A stretch of 64,000 nucleotides of DNA, taken from NCBI GenBank assembly GCA_011033025.1, contig WFMF01000525.1, forward strand, positions 51,959-115,958, in the 5' to 3' direction. The notes beneath the pieces are model-generated. The model ran no database searches and was not told the origin of the DNA. It saw nothing but the letters and a program-made list of their open reading frames with translations. This document shows, one piece after another, positions 56,397 through 64,000 of the stretch (positions are counted from its first letter, which is position 1; the number at the start of each line of letters is the position of its first letter). Source of the DNA: Beroe forskalii (lineage: Eukaryota; Ctenophora; Nuda; Beroida; Beroidae). Position numbers and translations under genes: made by a program.

Positions 56397-59300
56397 ATGT
56401 CCCCTGCTGCAACTGGAAGCACCAAATGGAAGTTACCATACCTCCAGGACAATATCGTTCTTAGCAGCAGGGAACCAATACCTCTTATAGCTATTACAGA
56501 GACGTGGCTAAAACCATACATTAAAGACGCCCAAATCAAGATTGATGGGTTTAAATGCCTAAGAGCTGACCGTAAGAAACGGAAGGGTGGTGGAAGTATG
56601 CTTTACATCAAAGAAGAATTCATAGTGTCGGATGAGGAATCAATATCTGATGAGTATGCAAGCTGTGTCTCCTGCTTCATTGACACTATGAACATGTTTG
56701 TAGCTGTGGTGTATCGCCCGCCAGATTGCCCGGAAAGGAGCTTTCAAGAAATACTGGATGCCCTCCAGAACCAGATGGACGGTTACCTCCAGAGAGGTAG
56801 GTGCCCAGATGTGTACATATTTGGAGACTTCAACCTACCAGAAATCGATTGGAAATCTGGAAACGTCAATGCTGGTCAATCCCTAAGATCGCAATCTGCC
56901 CATGAAAAACTTAGCAGCTTTGCAGAAAAATATTTTCTGTCCCAGTTGGTTGAGGACCCTACCCGGAATGAAAATGTCCTGGACCTGATCTTTACAAATA
57001 AGGTTCAAGATGTTTGCGCCACAGAAACCAAGGACACAATCCTGTCTGATCACAGAATAGTGGAAGCTACCTTAGCCTTCAACCCTGTTGACAATGCGCC
57101 AGACAATACCCCATGGATTGACCCGAACTCTTACAGAGCAGTCGACTACCACCAAGCAGACTTCGAGGCTATAAACAGCTGTCTAGCTGCAGTGGACTGG
57201 GATGAGGTCAAAATGGGATGTAGTGATGACAAAGATGGATCTTTATTCCTTTCTAAAATGAAAGAAATTGTGAAAGATGCAACCCTGAAGCATTCACCCC
57301 AAAAGACAGCATTAAATGCAGAGACTCGACCCAAGCTGAAGTCAAGAAGTGAAATTGAAAAAAGGAGGCTGAAAAGAAAAAGGAGGAAACTTAGAGCTAG
57401 AATAAACGGAATTAAAGCTAGGAACCCCCAGTCACCCATACTTAGCAAACTCACTGATGAAATGAACCTCCTCGGATATGAAATCCAAGAGCATATTCTA
57501 GAAGCCATGAGAAAAAGAGAAATGCAGGCGACCATAAGAATAAAGACCAACCCAAGATATTTTTTCAGCTTTGCAAAGCGGTTCTCAAACACCAAATCCA
57601 CAGTCGCCCCACTTAAGGACTCCAATGGTGTTCTGCACTCTGAACCACTCGAAAAAGCAGAAATCCTTCAAGACCAGTACCAAGATGTTTTCAGCGACCC
57701 CACTCAGGCTGACTTACGAGCTAGTACTGAGAACGTAAACCCACCAATATCTAGTAATATTGAAGGGTTAATGCTAAGCCCTGAAGACATCAATAAAGCC
57801 ATAAAGGAGCTAGACCCATACTCAACCACACCTGATGGAGACATTCCAGCAAGAGTCCTTATAAGCTGCAAGGACACATTGAGCTACCCACTATACCTTC
57901 TTTGGAAAGACTCATTTGAAACCGGCGAGATCCCCCCGTGCCTGAAGCAACAATTCATCACCCCTATCTACAAAAAGGGTGACAGAACAAATGCAGCTAA
58001 CTACAGACCTGTTTCAATAACCTCTCACCTCATCAAAATCTTTGAGAGAGTTATAAGGGACCAACTAGTTGCACACATTGAAGCAAATGACCTATTGTCC
58101 AAGCACCAACATGGCTTCAGGAAGGGTAGAAGCTGCCTGACCCAGCTACTCGACCACTTTGACAAAGTGCTGAAAACCCTCAACAGTGGAGATGAAGTTG
58201 ATGTAGTGTATCTAGATTATGCAAAAGCCTTTGATAAGGTCGACCACAACATCCTCCTCTGCAAGCTTGAAAAATATGGGGTGAAAGGCAAATTGCTCAG
58301 ATGGATTAAATCCTTTTTACTCAACAGACAACAAACGGTTGTTGTGGAAGGGAAAAAATCCTCCGAAAGACCAGTTAAAAGTGGAGTACCCCAAGGGACA
58401 GTACTAGGACCTATACTGTTCATACTCTACATCAATGACCAAATTGAAGTTTTGGCATACTGTCTCGGAAAGATCTTTGCAGACGACACAAAACTCATTG
58501 GTAAGATTGGCTATGAAACTGACAAAGACCAAGTACAAGAGGATCTCTTACGTGTCATAGCATGGGCTGCAACAAACAATATGAGCCTAAACGAGACCAA
58601 ATTTGAGATAGTCAACTACACCCTGAGCAGATCTAAACTTCTCCGTGAACTGCCTTGCACAAATGGATACCTTAGTTACAAGACATCAGATGGTAAGGAG
58701 TTAGATCCCTCACAAGTCGTCAAGGATCTCGGTGTACTCATTTCAAATGATTGCTCATGGAAACCCCAAATAAAAGAAATGGTCAAGGCAGCCTGTTTGA
58801 TTGCTTCATGGGTACTTAGCGTCTTCAACAACCGTTCAGAAGTGGTTATGTTGACACTCTACAAGACAATGGTTAGGAGTAAAGTCGAGTACTGTTCTCC
58901 TCTATGGAACCCAACGAGCATCATGGACATCCAGGCAATTGAGGGCATCCAGAGGAACTTCACCCGTTACATCACAGGATGCAAAGACCTCAACTACTGG
59001 GAAAGACTCAAGAAACTACGACTGATGTCCCTTCAGAGAAGGAGAGAACGTTACATCATTATACAAGTCTGGAAAATCACTCATGCGCTAGTTCCAAACA
59101 GCACAGACCTGAACTTTCGGGACCATCCCAGACTTGGACTCAAAGCAATCGTACCAATGATGAACCCCAGAGCACAAAGGGTCGTTCAATCAAGATATGA
59201 ATGCTCCTTTGGTGTCACAGCAGCTAGGCTATGGAACCTGTTGCCCAAAGATGTAAACAAAGCAGAATCCCTTGATGAGTTAAAAGCCAAACTTGGTAGG

Positions 59301-59450
59301 TTCCTAGAAAAAGTGCCAGACACGCCACCAATCAAGGGTTATGTTGCTGTGAATAACAACTCTCTTTTGGACTGGAGCCTATGCAACTTTGTTGATGGAA
59401 CTTCAGATCGAGAAGTCGGAGAAGGTGCACGATGCCGTATCCGGATGTGA
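56397..59450 (+). CDS. LINE ORF2, endonuclease and reverse transcriptase
   Basis: Uninterrupted 1017 codons from the first AUG. The apurinic-type endonuclease shows ITETWL, VAVVYRPP, IFGDFNLPEIDW and the terminal LSDHRIVEA. The reverse transcriptase carries NYRPVSITS, HGFRKGRSCLTQL, VVYLDYAKAFDKVDH, GVPQGTVLGPILFILYIND and catalytic FADDTKL. A C-terminal region of the usual LINE type follows (LYKTMVRSKVEYCSPLWNP). The enzyme nicks target DNA and reverse-transcribes the element RNA there. The frame's first conserved endonuclease segment (LLLLNTRS, with the catalytic Asn) lies before the AUG, inside the ORF1 overlap. Confidence 0.93.
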   Translation: MSPAATGSTKWKLPYLQDNIVLSSREPIPLIAITETWLKPYIKDAQIKIDGFKCLRADRKKRKGGGSMLYIKEEFIVSDEESISDEYASCVSCFIDTMNMFVAVVYRPPDCPERSFQEILDALQNQMDGYLQRGRCPDVYIFGDFNLPEIDWKSGNVNAGQSLRSQSAHEKLSSFAEKYFLSQLVEDPTRNENVLDLIFTNKVQDVCATETKDTILSDHRIVEATLAFNPVDNAPDNTPWIDPNSYRAVDYHQADFEAINSCLAAVDWDEVKMGCSDDKDGSLFLSKMKEIVKDATLKHSPQKTALNAETRPKLKSRSEIEKRRLKRKRRKLRARINGIKARNPQSPILSKLTDEMNLLGYEIQEHILEAMRKREMQATIRIKTNPRYFFSFAKRFSNTKSTVAPLKDSNGVLHSEPLEKAEILQDQYQDVFSDPTQADLRASTENVNPPISSNIEGLMLSPEDINKAIKELDPYSTTPDGDIPARVLISCKDTLSYPLYLLWKDSFETGEIPPCLKQQFITPIYKKGDRTNAANYRPVSITSHLIKIFERVIRDQLVAHIEANDLLSKHQHGFRKGRSCLTQLLDHFDKVLKTLNSGDEVDVVYLDYAKAFDKVDHNILLCKLEKYGVKGKLLRWIKSFLLNRQQTVVVEGKKSSERPVKSGVPQGTVLGPILFILYINDQIEVLAYCLGKIFADDTKLIGKIGYETDKDQVQEDLLRVIAWAATNNMSLNETKFEIVNYTLSRSKLLRELPCTNGYLSYKTSDGKELDPSQVVKDLGVLISNDCSWKPQIKEMVKAACLIASWVLSVFNNRSEVVMLTLYKTMVRSKVEYCSPLWNPTSIMDIQAIEGIQRNFTRYITGCKDLNYWERLKKLRLMSLQRRRERYIIIQVWKITHALVPNSTDLNFRDHPRLGLKAIVPMMNPRAQRVVQSRYECSFGVTAARLWNLLPKDVNKAESLDELKAKLGRFLEKVPDTPPIKGYVAVNNNSLLDWSLCNFVDGTSDREVGEGARCRIRM

Positions 59451-59490
59451 TCCCAGCTTAACTCACCCAAAGGTACCCAAAGGTAGGTAC

Positions 59491-61009
59491 ACATTGTGTA
59501 CCATCTTGAATCCAAAAACCTGTTAACTGAGAAAAACAATGTTTCAGATCATACTGGAGCTGTATATGAATCAAATGATGAATCACTTTTATGATTTATT
59601 AGACACAGATTCTATCTACATGGACTATGGAAAAGCTTTAAATAATGGTTGACTAAATGTCTTGGAAAATGGAACTTCTTTTCTCGCTCTAAGAGATGGG
59701 TTTCACTGGGGCAGGGACCTGGTTCTTTCCAGTTGGGGCCTCACGCACCTCCCCCTCCCGAGTGTGCCAACTGCACTTCCCCATGCAGTTGGTATCATCC
59801 ACACCTTCCACCTGCTGGGTACTCTCTAGTACCACTCACCAGCTAAGTATCATAACTTCACTATCCAGCCCCTCACGGTATATTAACTTTTGATTTTACA
59901 TTATAACCGCCCTAGCCCCCTCTTTCTATATCTATACTATTCTTTTATCTTTTTACTTAATTCATTATAATTCAGGTACACTACTTGAAGACTTGATCAA
60001 CCCATACATACATATTATATACTGTAACAACATTGGCACAGCCCGGTAGTCATAACCCACTTTGTACTACAAAAACCAATATGGCTTCCTCCCTCAAACT
60101 ATCAAAGGCCACTCAAGAAGCCCTGATAAAAATTTTATCCTCATACAACTTGTTAAAGTTCAGATCCCTCCAAGGTTCCTCAGCACCATCATGAAATAAA
60201 TTTTGTTTCATTCTGGAATCGGCAGTTGCATTGACGACCCCTGCATTATCAACCCTCTTACTGCTATAAAAATTAGCCCACTGTCCAACTCTCCCATATT
60301 ATATCCAATAAGTAAACAACATTTTATTTCGTTTTATCTCCCACTTTCATCACCCTCACCTGCTGGGTACTCCTTACTTCAAACCAGCTAAGTCTCATTA
60401 CCTCACCACTTCTGTCAAGCAACAAATTTCTGTACATCTAGACCCATAGAAATAAATACAATAAACTGCAGCCCATTTCGAAAGGATGTCCCTCCCAATA
60501 AATCTGATTTAGCAACATTACTATGATTAATGAACAATAATACAACACCAAAAACATCACCAAAACTAACAATCAGTTCCCTGTCTTCTTTTCCAGGTAG
60601 TACCCCATAGCTGGGCTTTGCCCATTGATCCCAGCATAACTCCAATCAATGGGAATATTATTTACACAGTCTGGTTGGGTCAGACCTCCCTTTGGCTCAG
60701 TCAGACGAAGGGAGGTGGTACATAGCCACCTCCGGCTGATCTCCGACTTAATCTGCAGGCAAGCATTGACTTGCTTTGCAGTCTGTTTGAAGCCAGGGGC
60801 GTTGGTAGCTTACTGGTCCAGTGAGGTCCTGGACGGGTGGGCTACTCTCAGCCCAGGATATCTCCGGCAGTCGGGTGGCCTAAAAAACCACCCAGGAGTT
60901 CACACCCTTCGCCTAGTGTACTAGGGATAGTCTCCATGCTCAGCATGGCGGCCACCGGCCTGGTTGATTAAACCGACTTTGGCCATTTTACTAAGACTAA
61001 GAGATGGGT
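59491..61009. other. repeat-derived flank of the LINE
   Basis: No gene. CACCTGCTGGGTACTC recurs at 59809 and 60357 with similar following sequence, so 59740-59900 and 60290-60420 look like related copies. A more GC-rich block at 60590-60960 (CTTTGGCTCAGTCAGACG, ATGGCGGCCACCGG) resembles a LINE untranslated region. Assignments are tentative. Confidence 0.45.
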
Positions 61010-62130
61010 TTCACAACAAGTTTATTGGATGGATCCAGTCGTTTTGCACTGATTAAGATCAAGTGGTGGTTTTGAATGGTGTACACTATGAAGTTATCAA
61101 GGTTTTGAACGGTGTTCATCAAAGAATCATACAAAGACCAGTGGCCACTCCTCTTCATATTGTTGATGAATGACCTAGAACAATTAGTGGCTTCATCAGC
61201 TAAGGTGAGCCCTTTTGCTGATTGATACTTGAATTTCTAAACAAAATGGCGAATGCCTGCCTTGAAGACTGCATGCTGCTTCAAGATGATCTGTACAGGA
61301 TGCTATGATGGTCACAAAGAAATAACTTGCTATGTGAAAGCTCTAATTTTGAACTCGGTTGTTGCTGAAACCTAGTGCTACGAAATTTCCGATGAAGTTC
61401 TTCTTGGCCAGTCGAACACCTCAGAGATCTCGGAGTTCTTGTATAAAAGAGTATAAAGTGATCTCAGTTGGTCTTGGGACATTGGAAATACAGTGTCAAA
61501 AGCTAGAAGCTCTTTGTCCTCGGTGTTCAATGTATTTAAAACTTGTGACAAGACTTACAGTAATGTTGACTTTCTAAAAAGCTTAAAGTCGCTAATGAGG
61601 AGCACTCTGTTGCCCACTGTGGAACCCATGCAAAGATACTGAAATCCAGCTTTTAAAGGGGGTACAGAGAACATTCACTGGTTGCATACGGGGTCTACAG
61701 CATCATAACTATTGGGAACGGCTTGCTCAACTGAACCTAATGTTACTGCAGCACAGGCGGGAAACCTATGTCATTTTGACGATGTGGATTGTGGAAGATC
61801 CTCCACAAAGTTGTTTCAAACTGTTGTGACATCACGTTCACAACAACATCAAGACCAGGTTCTGTAGCTATCATTCCTCCACTGTTGAAGTCACGCTCTC
61901 CAGCAAGATGTATAAAAGATCTTTTTCAGTCCAAGGGCCAAATTTCCCAAATTTGTAAGAATTACAAAAATGTTTGAATCGTTATAGAAATTGCATTTTT
62001 GCTTGGATACCTGCAACCAAGCAACCGTCTAGTCTGTGGATACAGCTGCAGCTATTCGAACCCAGACTAAACTACACAACATCAACCTTGGAGGTGGTCG
62101 AACATCTGATGGCCCTTCTGACTGACGGAT
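61010..62130 (+). pseudogene. decayed LINE fragment, same broad family
   Basis: Broken frames still read LNGVHQRIIQRP, where an RT would have SGVPQG, and later MWKILHKVV...RPGSVAIIPPLL, matching the C-terminal region of the intact ORF2 (VWKITHALV...PRLGLKAIVP). Many stops and shifts: an old copy. The intact LINE lies about 1.5 kb upstream in the same orientation. Confidence 0.75.
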
Positions 62131-62449
62131 AAACTTCATCAAGTTACCAGTGACTCAGTAAATGCACTGTGAGAATATGTCAAACTTGATATTTTATTAA
62201 CAATATGGAAAAATAGAACTGAACTCTGATGTTGGTCAAGTGGGAAGTTTAGTTGGAGCAGATCGATAATTGGGTCCATTAGATGGACCCCAAAAATGGG
62301 GTCTGGCCCATATAACTCATTTTTTGAGCATTTTGCCATTTAAGAGCATGATAGGTATGTTCATTGAAACTTATATAAACATTATGATGAATGCAGTTAG
62401 TTTGAGCTGTCCTGAAAATGATATTTGATTGACAAAATTAAAAGTCGTG
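62131..62449. other. flank, nothing recognised
   Basis: AT-rich, with a weak relative of the following repeat family near 62290-62400 (GGCCCATATAACTCATTTTT). Confidence 0.4.
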
Positions 62450-63320
62450 AAGTCGTGAGAGCCCAAAAATATTGTTTTGCCCATAACCCATTCCCTGAGC
62501 ATTTTAAAGCATACCTAATGCATATTTTAACCATGTTTATAAACAAGTCACATGAAAACATGATGGCTGTGTTTCGTTTGAACTATGAACTAAGTCTCTG
62601 CAACCTTCCTGGGCCATGATATGATAATTGACCAAATTTAATGAGTCACGAGAGCCTAAGAATGTGTTTTGGCCCATAACTCATTTCCTGGGCATTTTAG
62701 AGCATATGTTCGTGTATAAACACGACGAATGCGATTCGTTTGAGCTATGAACGAAGTCTGTACGACCTTCCTAAGCCGAAATATAATATTATAATAATTG
62801 CCAAATTATGAGTCATGAGTGCCCAAAAAATGGGTTTTGGCCCATAACTCATTTCCTGAGCATTTTAGAGCATATGTTCATTAGAAAGTAGTGTATAAAC
62901 ACGACGAATGCGATTCGTTTGAGCTATAAACGAAGTCTGTACGACCTTCCTAGGCCGAAATATGATAATCGCCCAAATTATGAGGCGCGAGTGCCCAAAA
63001 ATGGGTTTTTGGCCCATAACTAATTTCCTGAGCATTTTAGAGCATATGTTTATTAACAAGTCGTATATAAACATGATGATTGCAATTCGTTTGAGCTATG
63101 AACGAAGTCTGTACGACCTTCCTAAGCCAAGATATGGTATTTCAGATCGTGCGATCACTGGAAAAAGGGCGTGGCCCAAAAATGGGGCGAGCCCCATCTG
63201 AAAAAGTTGTCTCCCGGGCTTTTTTCGTTCTAAATGGTCTAAGGAAGGTATAGCAAGTGCCCATAGAACTCTAACAATTTTTGCAGATTTCATCCAATAT
63301 ATGTGCATAACTTACCAGAC
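62450..63320. repeat. tandem 150-200 bp repeats, second copy of the 46-kb family
   Basis: Four copies with TTTTGGCCCATAACTCATTT, GCATTTTAGAGCATATG and AAGTCTGTACGACCTTCCTA. The block then continues with TCCCGGGCTTTTTTCGTTCT, the same order as at 45989-46660 but on the other strand. Confidence 0.85.
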
Positions 63321-63322
63321 TA

Positions 63323-64000
63323 TAGTGCACTCTCTGGAAATCAGTCACATGGGAAAAAGCAGTTTTCAGCCTTATTTTTGGTCCTTGTGGCCCATTATAG
63401 ACGAAAAAGTCCATTTTCAGCCCAAAAATGGGGGTTTTCGAGAGGCTGTAAATCGTGAAAATGGTCGAAATTCAAAATTCTGAAAGCAGCATTTTCTTAG
63501 TTGGATCAAACTGTACTGACCTGCAAAATTTCATGAGTTAACTAGTAAGTTTATTAGGACGACCCCCCCCCCCTTAGGCCAGACATTGATCATAATTCAG
63601 AAAATTCTCGGACATCCTTGGACTTGGGGATAATTATGGTTAAAAATGCATCAGTATTTGGTTCTAGTGCACTCTCTGGAAATCAGTCACATGGGAAAAA
63701 GCAGTTTTCAGCCCCATTTTTGGTCCTTGTGGCCCATTATAGACGAAAAAGTCCATTTTTAGCCCGAAAATGGGGGTTTTCGAGAGGCTGTAAATCGTGA
63801 AAATGGTCGAAATCCAAAATTCTGAAAGCAGCATTTTCTTAGTTGGATCAAACTGTACTGACCTGCAAAATTTCATGAGTTAACTAGTAAGTTTAATAGG
63901 ACGACCCCCCCCACCCGGCCAGACACTGATCAAAATTCAGAAAATTCTCGGACATCCCTTGAAATTGGGATAATTGGTTAAAATCATAATATTGGGTTTT
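63323..64000. repeat. 342-bp direct tandem duplication at window end
   Basis: TAGTGCACTCTCTGGAAATC occurs at 63323 and 63665, and the following about 300 bp are almost identical. This includes a C run and GAAAATTCTCGGACATCC. The second copy reaches the window edge, so more copies may follow. Confidence 0.9.

Larger units (their letters stand above)
55204..59490 (+). mobile_element. non-LTR retrotransposon (LINE), nearly full length
   Basis: Two long intact frames: a CCCH-finger ORF1 and an endonuclease plus reverse transcriptase ORF2. The 3' UTR is very short, about 40 nt, ending in a doubled ACCCAAAGGT. A brief 3' UTR with a terminal microsatellite and EN-RT order without RNase H resembles the CR1/Jockey group; the clade is inference. 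The 5' end is uncertain. Intact frames suggest recent insertion. Confidence 0.85.

Overview
The window is nuclear DNA from an animal. It has intron-containing orthologues of conserved metazoan genes with GT-AG introns in matching phase, a non-LTR retrotransposon of the endonuclease plus reverse transcriptase type, interstitial TTAGGG-like DNA, and very many minisatellites and inverted-repeat elements. The species cannot be named from the sequence. A marine invertebrate (non-bilaterian or lophotrochozoan) would fit the LDLa-GPCR and the CCCH-finger LINE, but that is inference.

The left third is the genic part. A 51-bp satellite fills 1-2522. A three-exon gene for a small two-pass membrane protein (dispanin/CD225-like) runs forward at 4090-6038. 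Everything else here is on the minus strand: HAUS6 (about 6555-9432), an intronless GC-rich kelch-like gene (10182-11933), SUB1/PC4 (13150-13922), CLUAP1/IFT38 (14689-19311), single-exon INTS5 (20314-22767), and an uncharacterised protein with a His...Asn-Cys pattern (23710-24426). These are unrelated housekeeping functions (augmin, ubiquitin ligase adaptor, transcription cofactor, intraflagellar transport, Integrator), as is usual for animal gene order. Introns and flanks are packed with private tandem repeats of 22, 41, 47 and 67 bp. Two repeat arrays overlap HAUS6 exon boundaries. CLUAP1 carries an apparent one-base frameshift in an A7 run and lacks a short conserved exon.

From about 25 kb rightward the window is mostly mobile and repetitive DNA. 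It contains a 2.5-kb element with 88-bp inverted ends (25009-27548) and a 2-kb element with G-run ends (31828-33808). A 4.6-kb element has near-identical long inverted ends and a perfect 10-bp target duplication (38930-43563, Mutator-like by structure). A second, 542-bp G-run element lies at 45009-45550. A roughly 6.4-kb inverted-repeat structure (45785-52245) encloses a frameshifted LDLa-GPCR pseudogene. A third, 2-kb G-run element (52937-54938) is followed by a nearly complete, apparently intact LINE (55204-59490) and a decayed relative (about 61010-62130). The window ends in tandem and dispersed repeats.

The most interesting structures are the GPCR enclosed by inverted repeats, the three G-run elements with 6-7 bp target duplications and internal tandem arrays, the Mutator-like element, and the LINE whose endonuclease domain starts upstream of the first AUG of ORF2. 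All identifications rest on reading translations and motifs by eye; no database search was run.
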